Below, piece by piece: positions 21,081 to 30,535 of a DNA stretch of 64,000 bases. The position numbers were made by a program, and so were the translations under genes. Under the pieces are notes generated by a model. The model did no database searches. It was not told the DNA's origin and saw only the letters and a program-made list of their open reading frames with translations. Each line of letters starts with the position of its first letter. Position 1 is the first letter of the stretch. Source of the DNA: Castor canadensis (taxonomy: Eukaryota > Chordata > Mammalia > Rodentia > Castoridae); NCBI RefSeq assembly GCF_047511655.1, contig NC_133397.1:123655308-123719307 (forward strand), written 5' to 3'.

Positions 21081-21578
21081 ATCAAGGGCAAACACAACAA
21101 GGGACTTAACTTTGATCACAAGATAAACGAGTGCACACAAGGGAGATATGAGGATAGGTAAGACACCTAAAAAACGAGCTAGCATTTGTTGCCCTTAACG
21201 AAGAGAAACTAAAGCAGATACCTTAAAAGCAACTGAGGCCAACAGGAGAACGGGACCAGGAACTAGAGAAAAGGTTAGATCAAAAAGAACTAACCTAGAA
21301 GGTAATGCACATGCACAGGAAATCAATGCGAGTCAACTCCCTGTAGAGCTATCCTTATCTTAAGTGGCAAAAACCCTGGTTCCTTCCTATTATTGCTTGT
21401 ACTCTCTCTTCAACAAAATTAGAGATAAGGACAAAATAGTTTCTGCCGGGTATCGAGGGGGTAGTGGGGAGAGGGCGGGGGCGGAGTGCGTGGTAATGGA
21501 GGGGGTGGGGGCAGGGGGAAGAAATGACCCAAGCATTTTATGCACATATGAATAATAAAAAAATAAAAATTAAAAAAA
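21081..21578 (+). other. L1 3'UTR, G-rich block and A-rich tail
   Basis: After TAG the sequence has a G-run cluster at about 21457-21518 able to form quadruplexes. AATAATAAAAAAATAAAAAT and the tail follow. A truncated antisense copy of this 3' end is at 8890-9140. Confidence 0.85.
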
Positions 21579-21593
21579 AAGAATACTTAGGAA
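21579..21593. repeat. L1 target-site duplication, right
   Basis: Perfect copy of 15103-15117 directly after the A-rich tail. Confidence 0.95.
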
Positions 21594-21879
21594 TGACATG
21601 CTATATATACCCCTATTAGTTTTAATGCTACAATTATTATTTAAAAAAATTTTTAGCAAGGATTTATTTTAATACAACAGGATAAAGTATAGACAAGGTG
21701 GGGGCAGAAAACCTCCTCTCAAACTATGAGGGTAATTATTACACTCACCTTTTTAGTTGTGGGTAATGATTTTGAGTTTCTACCAAACCAGTTAGCAGGA
21801 AAATCCTAATTATGTTGTCTTAAGGCATTATTGATTTACGGTGGTGACATGTGTACTTGTCAGAGTTGAAAGTGAATGC

Positions 21880-22045
21880 TTTCTTTCTTTCATCCTTCCT
21901 TCCTTCCTTCTTTCCTTCCTTCCTTCCTTCCTTCCTTCCTTCCTTCCTTCCTTCCTTCCTTCCTTCCTTCCTTCCTTCCTTCCTCCCTCCCTCCCTCTCT
22001 CCCTCCCTTCATCTCTTCCTTCCATCCTTTTTTCTCTTTCTTTTT
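21880..22045. repeat. (CTTC)n / (TTCC)n microsatellite
   Basis: A long run of TTCC units grades into CCCT and T-rich sequence. It abuts the tail side of the antisense SINE at 22047 and probably expanded from its A-rich tail. Confidence 0.92.
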
Positions 22046-22046
22046 T

Positions 22047-22259
22047 CTTTTGGTGGGACTGGGGTTTGAACTCAGGGCTTTGTGTTTGCAAAGCAGGTGC
22101 TCTACTGCTTAAGCCATACCTTCAGGCTGTTTTGCTCTGGTTATTTTGGAGACAGGGTTCTCTTGAAGTATTTGCCCATGTTGGTCTCAAACTTCAACCC
22201 TTCTGATCGCAGCCTCCAAAGAAGCTGGGATTATAGGCATGAGCCAATGGGGCTTGGCT
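22047..22259 (-). repeat. B1-dID composite SINE
   Basis: GGACTGGGGTTTGAACTCAG to GGATTATAGGCATGAGCCAA. Confidence 0.88.
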
Positions 22260-22349
22260 AAAGGTGAATATTTCTATGATGTGGTGTAAAGGCATCCTAT
22301 GGTCTTTCAATCTTTGTATTAGCAAAATTATAGTGGAGTTAATATAATA

Positions 22350-22665
22350 TAGTCAAGATATTTTAAATAACTTTATTCCTAAATTTAACAAGGTCTTATT
22401 AGAAATGCTTTGGTATTGATACAAGAAAAATAGACTGGTTCTCTATACCCCCCCCCCCCCACTAAATCACATCAAGTAACTGGAAAAGTTAAGCATTTGT
22501 TTTCTCCAGTTCTTAAAAAGTTTGTCACAAATAATGACATGGCTTAGTATGGGTATAATGATATATATATATATTTGGATTTCAAGAAAAAACAAAAATA
22601 TGCAGAAGAGACTTCTGTGGACATTCCTTAGTTTCCTCCCTGAAGGCTACGTAGGGAGGATGGTC
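22350..22665 (-). other. PALMD: PALMD 3'UTR
   Basis: About 0.3 kb follows the TGA up to an AATAAA on the - strand. It contains a short (TA)n run at 22560-22573 and a 13-base G run (on the transcript strand) at 22448-22460. The end is inferred from the poly(A) signal only. Confidence 0.6.
22372..22377 (-). promoter_or_regulatory. PALMD poly(A) signal AATAAA
   Basis: TTTATT on the + strand, that is AATAAA in the PALMD sense, lies 288 bp past the stop. It is the first canonical hexamer after the stop. Confidence 0.6.
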
Positions 22666-22709
22666 TCAGATCACCTTTTTCCCCAGCTTTGCCATTCTCA
22701 TCCTTAAAG
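22666..22709 (-). CDS. PALMD: PALMD terminal coding exon
   Basis: After CTTTATTTACAG the - strand completes an Ala codon and encodes LRMRMAKLGKKVI, then TGA (22666-22668). This is the known C-terminus of mammalian palmdelphin. It is joined from the donor at 27000 across a 4.3-kb intron. At 44 nt it is invisible to ORF tracks. Confidence 0.95.
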
Positions 22710-23988
22710 CTGTAAATAAAGAAAAAAGAGAGAGGTATAAAAAGAAAGTCTTCATTTTTCTCTAACTGACCATTTCATAGAATGGAGGAAAGTTTAGAAC
22801 ATACCTCAGATGGTTTTATCCAGCAATGTGAGCATTGTTTTAGTAGCACAAAAAATAGTAGAAATAATAAACTATGGTTAACTTAGGGCAAGAAGCAGGT
22901 TCAGCACGAGAAGGAACCTAATTCTACAAAGATCAGAAAAATTAATAGAGCAAGCATAGTATAAGTGGAATAAAATTGAGGCTTGAACACAGTTTTACCA
23001 CTAGACAAAGATACACATTCCATAGGTCAATGACTGTTTTGTATATATTCTTAGCTATGTAATACTAAACAAAAGCATATTGATACGTAAGCTACAGTTC
23101 GTGATTGGGATTTCTTTTTATGCTAATTAAATTTTATCGTCCAAAGGCACTCTGCCCTTTGGATAATCAATGACCAAACAAATTTATGTAGAAATAAAGT
23201 AATTGAGTTGGATGGATAATAAATTATTTTTGCAAAGAAATAAATATGCCTTCAAATGACAAATGCTTCTTTTTAAAAAAGTATTCTACCACTAATGATG
23301 TGTTGGCTGTAGGAAGCATTTTTAAATTGTAGATTTACGATGTGTAACACTCCTTTGGTACTCTGGTGCAACGTCTTCATATTTAGGACTTCGTCGTACA
23401 GCTGTTTCAGTCACGTTCCGAAAGTTTGGTGATATGTTCAAAGCCCTGACCTAACGGCTGTATTAATGACATATGATTACATCCGTGCGTAGTGTGGCCA
23501 AAGAACCAGCTGTTTATCTAACTGCACAATTTTGTTTACTGAAACAATAGGAGGGAAGACATGCTGTGTCATTTCTGCCACATTTTAGTTATGTATTAAC
23601 AAAAGAAATGACCCTATCTCCCAGAAGCCCTTTTACACAAATAGGAGAGGGGATGGGGACCCAGTACTACCACAGGACCATGGTCACTTTTATTGAAGGT
23701 CCACTTATAGGAAATATTCTCATTTCAATGACATTAAAAGGCATTATTTTCCTTGAAACTGTAAGAGGAACAATCATTTGTAGCGTGAAGGCCCAGAATA
23801 TTCCTTGGAATTCAGGACAGGTTGAGAGGATTTCCTTTGCTCTGCGGTTTCCTACCAGGGAACTGCGGATAGTGAACCCTGAGAGGAGGCCTGGAGGAGT
23901 AGAAAGAGTGAGGCTTCATTCAGTTTCTACTCTCCAGCTTTATGGACCTCTACATTACTGATGCCAGGAGAGAGCAGAGGTAGAGAAC
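22710..23988. other. PALMD last intron, repeat-free block
   Basis: About 1.28 kb without SINEs directly upstream of the terminal exon. The 131-codon + strand frame at 23566-23961 has no recognisable domain and I do not call it a gene. Confidence 0.6.
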
Positions 23989-24092
23989 TTTTTTTTTTTT
24001 TTTTTTTTTGGTGATACTGGAGATTGAACTCAGGGCTTTGAGCTTGCTAAACTAGACAGGTGCTCTACCACTTGAGCCACTCCACCAGTCCA
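23989..24092 (-). repeat. ID-like SINE unit with T tail
   Basis: A 21-T run, then GGAGATTGAACTCAGGGCTT to CCACCAGTCC. Confidence 0.82.
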
Positions 24093-24100
24093 ATCATCAA

Positions 24101-24186
24101 TTTTTTCCCCCCTCAGTACTGGGGTTTGAACTCAGGGCCTCACACTTGCTAAGCAGGTGCTCTACCACTTGAGGCATTCTGCCCAC
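24101..24186 (-). repeat. ID-like SINE unit
   Basis: Second copy in tandem: TACTGGGGTTTGAACTCAGG to CTACCACTTGAGGC. Confidence 0.82.
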
Positions 24187-25954
24187 CTAGGGACTTTTTA
24201 AGGGTCTATTTTAATTACTCTTCCTTCATCAGCTTGAGAGCTGTGAATCAGGCAGGCACAACCTGTGTGACACATTCAGTGGTGATGTGTGTTAGGTTGT
24301 GCTCCTCTTTCTCTTCCTTCCAGCCCATGGTAAGTGTAGATGGTATGAATTCCAGGTAGATGTGTGGCAATGGACGGCCCCCAGGTGAAGCAGCTAAAAA
24401 CCCTGGGCTGTCAGTTTTATTTTGACTTTTTTGCTCTTCTCAAATCCCTGCCTTCTCTTCCCAGAACACAGTTTTAGTTCCCTAAATTTGGTGGAAGAGA
24501 ACTTTGCTCCTTACTCTCAGTATCCCTTAGACCCTACTGGTTGCTATCAGGTGTTAATTTCAGCACCAATAGTGTGTGATTCCCACTGACAGCTCTAGGA
24601 GGGCAGAATGGAACTAGAGCTATGAGAATAAGTGTGTGAGGACTACCAAAGAAAGCCAGTGTCTGTTGGTGTGGGAGGAAAGAGCAGAGGGATCCCAGGG
24701 AAAGCTCGCTTGGGCCACCCAGTGGTGGATGTGTCTGGCATTGAACTGGACCTTAGAACATAACCTTGTTATATTTACATGAGCAGACGGATGTAACATT
24801 GCCTAATTTTTTTCTATCATATTTTACCCTGATCAAAATTTTATCTAAAAAGAAATCTTATCTTTAGATCACCCAGGCTCTACCTTTTCTCATCTTCCTC
24901 CCTCACGTACTTTTCCAAATTAAAAGTTGCTGTTTCGATAAGACGTTGGTAACTGTATTTATACCAAAGGAAAAGAGATGAGCAATCCTTAACTGTTATG
25001 TCTGCCAGAACCATTTCTATCTCATAGGTGACCTATACTATAAATAAAAGAATTGACTTAAATGGTAGATGCTGTGAGAAGCTCAGTCTCCTTTGTGCCT
25101 GTGAACTTGAAGTCCATAGGTGGCTAGATGTTCTATGTATATGGTGGCCCCAGAGGATGTATGATGATATGACTTACTTATTTTAAAAACTTATTTAAAC
25201 AAGCACATCAGTTTTGAATTGGAGAAGAGGGAGGTAAAACAATGCCATGATGGAAGGCAAGGAATTTGGAGCATTTTGTTTATATGGGACTTAGATTGAT
25301 CCCACAGAACTCTGTATTGTTACTTTGTCTGGAATAGGTTTTCCTGTTTTCATTATTTTAGCTCAGTAGCATGGTTAGCGTTGTCTGGAAACATTAGTCA
25401 CTTCCTGTCATTTTTCTTGGGGTAGATGTGTTGACATTGTTGGGGAAGAAGGAATGAAGGTGTTTGGGAGGAGCTGGCTAATATCCCAGTTTAAAAAAGG
25501 GAGATTTTATAGTGGGGAATGTTATGGCTGCTGGTGATAAACACTGTGGTCCTTTTTGCTACATCTTCTGTGCTGCTTTAAAAATGAGTTCGAGATTCAG
25601 TGTTTAATCTGCAAATAAAGCTCATTCTCAAAGCTGAAAGGAACTTAGTATCTGTAGGTTTTCATGGTGGGCCATATCACTCCACGTGGTTGAGGAAGGT
25701 ATGTAAGTGGACACTTCCCAAGTGGTCAGAAATTCTTCAGATGACTAACTCTAACATTGGTACACTAACTCAACTACTTAAAAGAATAGGAGTTAATCCC
25801 CTTTAGTATAGTATTAACAACCCAAGATTGGGCTTATGGTTGGTTGAGGAAGAAGCATCTTGAATTCATAGGTACTGTTATACTTCTGTAGAATTGTCAG
25901 TTCGATTTCCTGGACTGGCTGGTATTTAATATTTATTGTTTTTTATTTATTTAC
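24187..25954. other. PALMD last intron, nothing recognised
   Basis: 1.8 kb of unique intronic sequence without clear repeats. Confidence 0.6.
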
Positions 25955-26036
25955 TTTATTGGTTGTACTGGGTTTGAACTCAGGGCCTTGCGCTTGCTAG
26001 GCAGGCACTCTACTATTTGAGCCACTCCTCTAGCCC
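25955..26036 (-). repeat. ID-like SINE unit
   Basis: TGTACTGGGTTTGAACTCAG to CTCTAGCCC. Confidence 0.82.
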
Positions 26037-26045
26037 TTATTTATT

Positions 26046-26955
26046 GCTTTTTAATGACAGTTCTTCAATTAGAGACATTTAAAATTGCTATCACTTTCTA
26101 ACATCCAGAACCTGTTTGTTTGGGTAATTTGATCTGCATCTTAACTGTGTTAAGGTAAACACAGTTATTCTAGCTGATTTTGTCAGGTTCTTTTCTTTTT
26201 CTTCTTCTTTTAATAAATGATAATAGAATTGATATTTAAGTGATAGCAAGGGATCTAAAATTGAGAAGATACTATTTTGGTAGAAAAAATGTTAAAGTTA
26301 TTTTTCATTCAATGCCAAAATAGCTAGATAGCTATAAAGCTATAAAAACTTGATTGAGAATGAGAAATGAAAACATAGAAAATATAAAAGAATAAATATT
26401 GGAGATTACACAGAGTTATGTGTTATCGATAGTGTAAGATAAATGGACATTCTATTTTAAAAATGTAGAAAAATTAAAGAAATAAGGTTTATAAAGCCCT
26501 CAAGATAGAAAGAAGATGTAGCAAAGTAACAAAATATTCTAAAAAGTATGTTTTTCTTGTACTTTCTTGCAAAATTAAGGCAACTTGTTAGCTTATGTAG
26601 GAAGTTTAAGTCACAGCAAGGCACCAACAAGCAGTTGTCATGATGGGACAGGTATGTCCCATCAATTTCATGGAAACACACATGTAATTGATGACCCAGC
26701 ATCTTAGTAACTCCAATGCATTCATGCCCAGCCTCATGCCATGATAGAAGACAAGTTTCAAGTGACTGAAGTCAGCCAATGCAATATCCAAATAAGGCAA
26801 CAACTTCCTTTCACTTTCTTAATCTTTTGAAGTGAATTAATTACCTTATTGTGGTGATAGTTACTCAGATCAGCATTATTTAAAAGTCATAGCGTGTCCT
26901 AGTACACGAGGTGGTCAAAGAAAGCCAAGAGAGTTGAGTAACAGAGAGAAGATTG
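26046..26955. other. PALMD last intron, possible 3'UTR of the CaaX isoform
   Basis: Repeat-free and AT-rich, directly following the read-through stop at 26956. It would be 3'UTR only if the retained-intron form exists. Confidence 0.4.
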
Positions 26956-26999
26956 TCACATGACCAAACAGCAGTGGCATGCCTTGTCATGTTTATTAC
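26956..26999 (-). CDS. PALMD: PALMD alternative C-terminal extension with CaaX box (intron read-through)
   Basis: If the donor at 26999/27000 is not used, the frame continues for GNKHDKACHCCLVM and stops at TGA (26956-26958). The last four residues, CLVM, form a CaaX box preceded by further cysteines. Paralemmin-1, -2 and -3 end in a prenylated and palmitoylated Cys-rich CaaX motif, while standard palmdelphin ends in LGKKVI and is soluble. This end could make a membrane-bound isoform. Coding status is an inference. An AATAAA on the - strand at 26040-26045 could end such a transcript, but it is about 0.9 kb away and beside a SINE. Confidence 0.55.
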
Positions 27000-28082
27000 C
27001 TGTCAAAGCTGGGTCCTCGGTCCCATCTCCTGCTGTTGGAACATCAAGAGGTGACCTTTGGGCTGGACTGCCTAGGCTTTCCTCTTGCTCTTTCAGAGAT
27101 ATGGAATTTTTGTGGGGAGACTTATGGTTTGTGTTTTCCTGAGGACTAACTTCTGATCTCTTTCTAGGGAGTGGCGTTGGTTTGGCTGGCTGGTAAACCC
27201 GACTACAGGGAGCAATGGGATGGTAGGATGGCTTCTCGGCTTCTGCTTCATGCTCTCCCTCCTCCTCGTCATCAATCACAACCAGCTCGGCGTGGATGAT
27301 CCCATCATACCCTGTCAGAAGCTTGTGCTCGTCTTCGTTGTCTTCTGCCTGCTGATACCCCATGAAAATCATCGTTACAGGTTCTGAGTCATCCACATCA
27401 GAAGGTAAGGAGTGCATGATGTTGTATCTGACATCCTCCTCCTCCTGGGAAGGGGGTGAAGAACCCTGGGGTTCCAATGTCCCAATTGCTGCCTTGCTGG
27501 GGCTCAGTCTGGGCCTTGGAGAGGGCGCACGTCTGTCCTGCATGACCCTTGGTTCTTCCCAAGGAGTCATCTGTCTCTTTTGTGGGGTGTGGACCATCTC
27601 TTCTGCTTCCTGGGTCATTGATTGGGGATGAGGTGTGACACGGTCAAAGTCATTGCCTCTCTCCTCTGAAAGTCCACTGTCGGTACTGTGAATGGATCCG
27701 TTCTCATCACTGCCCAGTCCGTTAGCTTTCATCCTTATCCTTTCTGGGAAGTTTGGTGCAGGGCTTCCCTTTCCTCTCTGTGGGGTCGTAGGCCTGCAGA
27801 AGGGGTTGGCGTAAACTGGCTCATGGTAGTCTGTTGGGGATTTCGAGTTTCTCTCTGAGGCTTGTCTCAAAAGTTCCTCTACCTCCACGGGTGCCAGGCC
27901 ATCGGTGCCATTGTACGCCGCCCCGTGATCGGAGCTCACCGCGTACACTGACTTCTGCCCGTCGTCATACACTTTGATTCCTGTGCCTCTGAAGTCATCG
28001 GAGGGCAGAGGAATCGAGGACAGGACCGTGCTCGCTCCCGTCTTCAGGTCTCTTTCAACTCGAATTTCCATGGCATACAAAG
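27000..28082 (-). CDS. PALMD: PALMD large coding exon (most of the body)
   Basis: This 1083-nt exon follows TCTCCTGACAG and ends GACAG before GTAATA. After completing an Ala codon it encodes 360 residues, from LYAMEIRVERDLKTGASTV to GTEDPALT. The GTGIKVYDDGQKSVYAV block is the conserved paralemmin-family motif. Further landmarks are VEVEELLRQASERNSKSP, EPVYANPFCRPTTPQRG, VTMIFMGYQQAEDNE and AELVVIDDEEEGE. The rest is proline/serine/glutamate-rich and probably disordered. Relative to human it lacks a few residues around the HISPIPPVP region. There are no stops or frameshifts. Read-through of its donor gives an alternative end, listed separately. Confidence 0.96.
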
Positions 28083-28156
28083 CTGTCAGGAGACAAGTCG
28101 GATCTTTGGTTCAGTTAAGTTTTCCTTTTATAAACAAGCTTGCTTTCACAGTCTTT

Positions 28157-28290
28157 TTTTTTGCTCTTTTTTCCCATTTTTATTAAGTTACATTTGTTGT
28201 ACGGGGGGATTCATTGTGGCAATTCTGAACAGCCTTTCATCATACATTGGTTACATCAACCCCACCATCTCCCCTCCCCCCCACTTTTAT
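28157..28290 (-). repeat. L1 3'-end fragment
   Basis: TTTTATTAAGTTACATTTGT and the C-rich CCATCTCCCCTCCCCCCCAC resemble the reverse complement of an L1 3'UTR. Confidence 0.45.
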
Positions 28291-28298
28291 AGTCTCTG

Positions 28299-28338
<40 letters not shown>

Positions 28339-28361
28339 CCTCCCTTTCTTTCTTTCTTTTT
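28291..28361. repeat. (TC)n microsatellite
   Basis: TC repeats followed by CCCT and CTTT units, next to an antisense SINE. Confidence 0.9.
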
Positions 28362-28542
28362 TTTTGGCGGTACTGGGGCTTGAACTCAGGGCCTACACCT
28401 TGAGCCTCCAGCCCTTTTTTGTGTTGGGCTTTTTCGAGATAGGGTTTCTGGAACAGTTTGCCTGGGCTGGCTTTGAACCTCGATCTTCCTGCTCTCTGCC
28501 TCCTCAGTTGCTAGGATTACAGGCGCGAGCCACTGGTGCCCA
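28362..28542 (-). repeat. B1-dID composite SINE
   Basis: Antisense copy with part of the ID half missing; ends GGATTACAGGCGCGAGCCAC. Confidence 0.87.
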
Positions 28543-29209
28543 ACTGAGGTGGTCTTTAAAAAATTCTGGTTTTACTCAGTTATGTAATGAGCAACAGTAT
28601 TGTAACATACTTTTTTAGGTAAGGGTGTGTGTTTTAGGAAAACAGCTGAAGAACTGAAGAAGAGAAGTCGATGGATTCATGCAGTAAGAACTTTCACTGG
28701 GGAATCAAAAGATACCCTCTCTCCAATTAATAAAACCTACAAGAGAGATTCGCACTCTTGAAGGACTCTTTGGGAAGAATGTGCTGTGCCGTGCACTACG
28801 GGAGGTAAAATGCTTACCCTCGCACGTCTTAGTAAGTGCCACCTGCTTTGCACAGGGCCACCAACGTGTTGAAATCACAGTGTTTCACATTTGTACAACA
28901 AAGGTCTGAAAATGGAGCGTTATTTTGAAGAGAGTGGAAGTCTACAATCACGTGCTGCTTTTTGCATTGTATTTTTTCTCAATTTTATTCTCATTTTCAA
29001 ATACAGGAAGACCTAAAAACACAGTGGTATCAGCTGTATGGGGACAAGTGACTGGAGGCAACTGGTTGATTTGGGGGAAGCTAAAATCTGTTTCATGATC
29101 CAGGCAAGATTCCTATGGTCAGAATTTTAACCGGCAAAGTAAAGTCAGTAAGATTCTGTGCAAAACTACACCGTGTTTTGTGCCTTCTCCTCTCCTTCAT
29201 CTCATCTTG

Positions 29210-29275
29210 CATTTCTTAGCATCTAGTAGGTATTCACTAAGTGTTTGTTGAGTGAATGAATAACTGCTAACTGGA
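29210..29275 (+). repeat. L2 or MIR 3' end
   Basis: AGTAGGTATTCACTAAGTGT and TTGTTGAGTGAATGAATAA are typical L2 3' sequence. Confidence 0.6.
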
Positions 29276-29426
29276 GACAGAGAATAACTTTTCCTTCCAT
29301 GTTACAATTCACATGCCTTCATTTTTCCAGAGCCTTTGAAGTGTTAGTTTTATGACAATCATTCCCCTCATGAGGTAAAGGATACCTAACATTCCAAAAA
29401 ACTACTTTTATTTTCAAAAAGATTTT

Positions 29427-29643
29427 AGGCTGGGCATCTGTGGCTCATGTCTATAATCCTAGCTACTTGGGAGGCTGATATCAGGAGGGTTGAGGTTTGA
29501 GGCCAGCCCGGGCAAATAATTCTCAAGACCCCCATCTCTAAAATAACCAGAGCACAAGGGGACTGGAGCTGTGGGTCAAACTGTAGAGTACCTGTTTTGT
29601 AAGTACCAAGCCCTGGGTTCACACCCCAAACACACACACACAC
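29427..29643 (+). repeat. B1-dID composite SINE
   Basis: GTGGCTCATGTCTATAATCC to a short CA-repeat tail. Confidence 0.88.
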
Positions 29644-29971
29644 AAGATTTTAGTGACCCTAGAGAGTAGAGTATCTGTGGGATGAAACATTCCGGGGGAG
29701 ATATTTTTGACTAGGAAAGCTTTGCTTTTAAGAGCTTTCTGTCTCCAGGTCTGTATCTTACCTATTCCTAACTAGTGTAATAGGGAATAAGAAATACGGA
29801 AAAAATATTGTGACCTCTTTATCCCTAACTATGAGGGGATAAAGTTATAAAGTCCATACCTGGCAGAACTTTGGAAAATGGACCATTGCTTGTCTGAAAG
29901 CAAGTTGTGAATAACTCACATTGTGAAATCTGAAATTGAAGACATGCTGCTGAACGCGGTTTGTTACACAC

Positions 29972-30085
29972 CTTTTCTGTTTTGTTCGTTATCTTCTGTT
30001 CCTTCCTTTCTTTCCTTCCTTAGTCTGGAAGGTATGTAGGACTTTGGAAGGTCAGGGATGTTAGCATAGATGTCCTCAATTGACT
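29972..30085 (-). CDS. PALMD: PALMD coding exon 6 (SIEDIYANIPDLP)
   Basis: This 114-nt exon follows CGATTTTACAG and ends AGAAAAG before GTGTGT. It encodes SIEDIYANIPDLPKSYIPSR and LRKERKEGTEDNEQNRK. The first half is the conserved palmdelphin block. The second half is a lysine/glutamate-rich, purine-rich stretch that differs from the human KEINEEKEDD segment. Confidence 0.94.
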
Positions 30086-30201
30086 CTGTAAAATCGATAG
30101 GAATTCAAAATGCACTTTGGGTATATTTATAACGATGGGCAAATTGCAGTGAGCTTATCAAAAATATCTTAGACATGAAATAGTGTGCTCAGAAAACATA
30201 C

Positions 30202-30235
30202 CTCCTGCTGTTTCTTCCTTTTCCACCTTCACAGA
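30202..30235 (-). CDS. PALMD: PALMD 34-nt coding microexon
   Basis: After TTTTCTTATAG the - strand reads SVKVEKEETAG plus one base, then a GTATGT donor. At 34 nt it is too short for ORF detection. It is required to keep the frame between the exons at 30369 and 30085 and matches the SVKVEREERAE region of human palmdelphin. Confidence 0.92.
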
Positions 30236-30368
30236 CTATAAGAAAAGAGAATCCACCATGATTAATTCAGTTTACAAAGTAAAATTTAAATGTCAAAATA
30301 CTGGGAAAACGTATGCTTGCGGATTCATTTGGGAGGGAATCCTAGTTTTAAGGTCAGTTCGCGCTCAC

Positions 30369-30483
30369 TCTTATTATGTCTTCTGTGGTCCTCTCGATTG
30401 ACTTCAGTTTCTTTAAAATCGCCTCTTCACTGGCTGACACTTGAAGCTCAGCTTTTTCAAGACCTTGGATGTCTTTCTCCAGC
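30369..30483 (-). CDS. PALMD: PALMD coding exon 4 (coiled coil end)
   Basis: This 115-nt exon follows TTTTTGTTGCCAG and ends AATAAGA before GTGAGC. It encodes LEKDIQGLEKAELQVSASEE and AILKKLKSIERTTEDIIR. The exon closes the predicted coiled coil. A (TA)n microsatellite begins about 20 nt upstream of its acceptor. Confidence 0.94.
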
Positions 30484-30505
30484 CTGGCAACAAAAAGAGT
30501 TATTT

Positions 30506-30530
30506 ACATATATATATATATATATATATG
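30506..30530. repeat. (TA)n microsatellite at a PALMD acceptor
   Basis: About 12 TA units start roughly 23 nt upstream, in transcript sense, of the acceptor of the exon at 30369-30483. Confidence 0.9.
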
Positions 30531-30535
30531 TATTA

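Larger units (their letters stand above)
15118..21578 (+). mobile_element. Near-full-length L1 retrotransposon
   Basis: A 6.46-kb L1 is flanked by perfect 15-bp duplications AAGAATACTTAGGAA (15103-15117 and 21579-21593). It has a 5'UTR, an ORF1, a damaged ORF2, a G-rich 3'UTR and an A-rich tail. The sharp duplications and intact ORF1 suggest a fairly recent insertion. It cannot move itself because the ORF2 endonuclease is broken. Confidence 0.96.

Noticed and set aside
21828..22112. Frames with Lys/Glu/Arg or Phe/Leu/Pro/Ser repeats in the TTCC tract
   Set aside because: Products of a tetranucleotide microsatellite.
23566..23961. 131-codon + strand frame
   Set aside because: No recognisable domain, lies in a PALMD intron on the opposite strand, and length is within chance expectation.
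26960..27631. + strand frames opposite the PALMD large exon
   Set aside because: Shadows of a strongly supported coding exon on the other strand.
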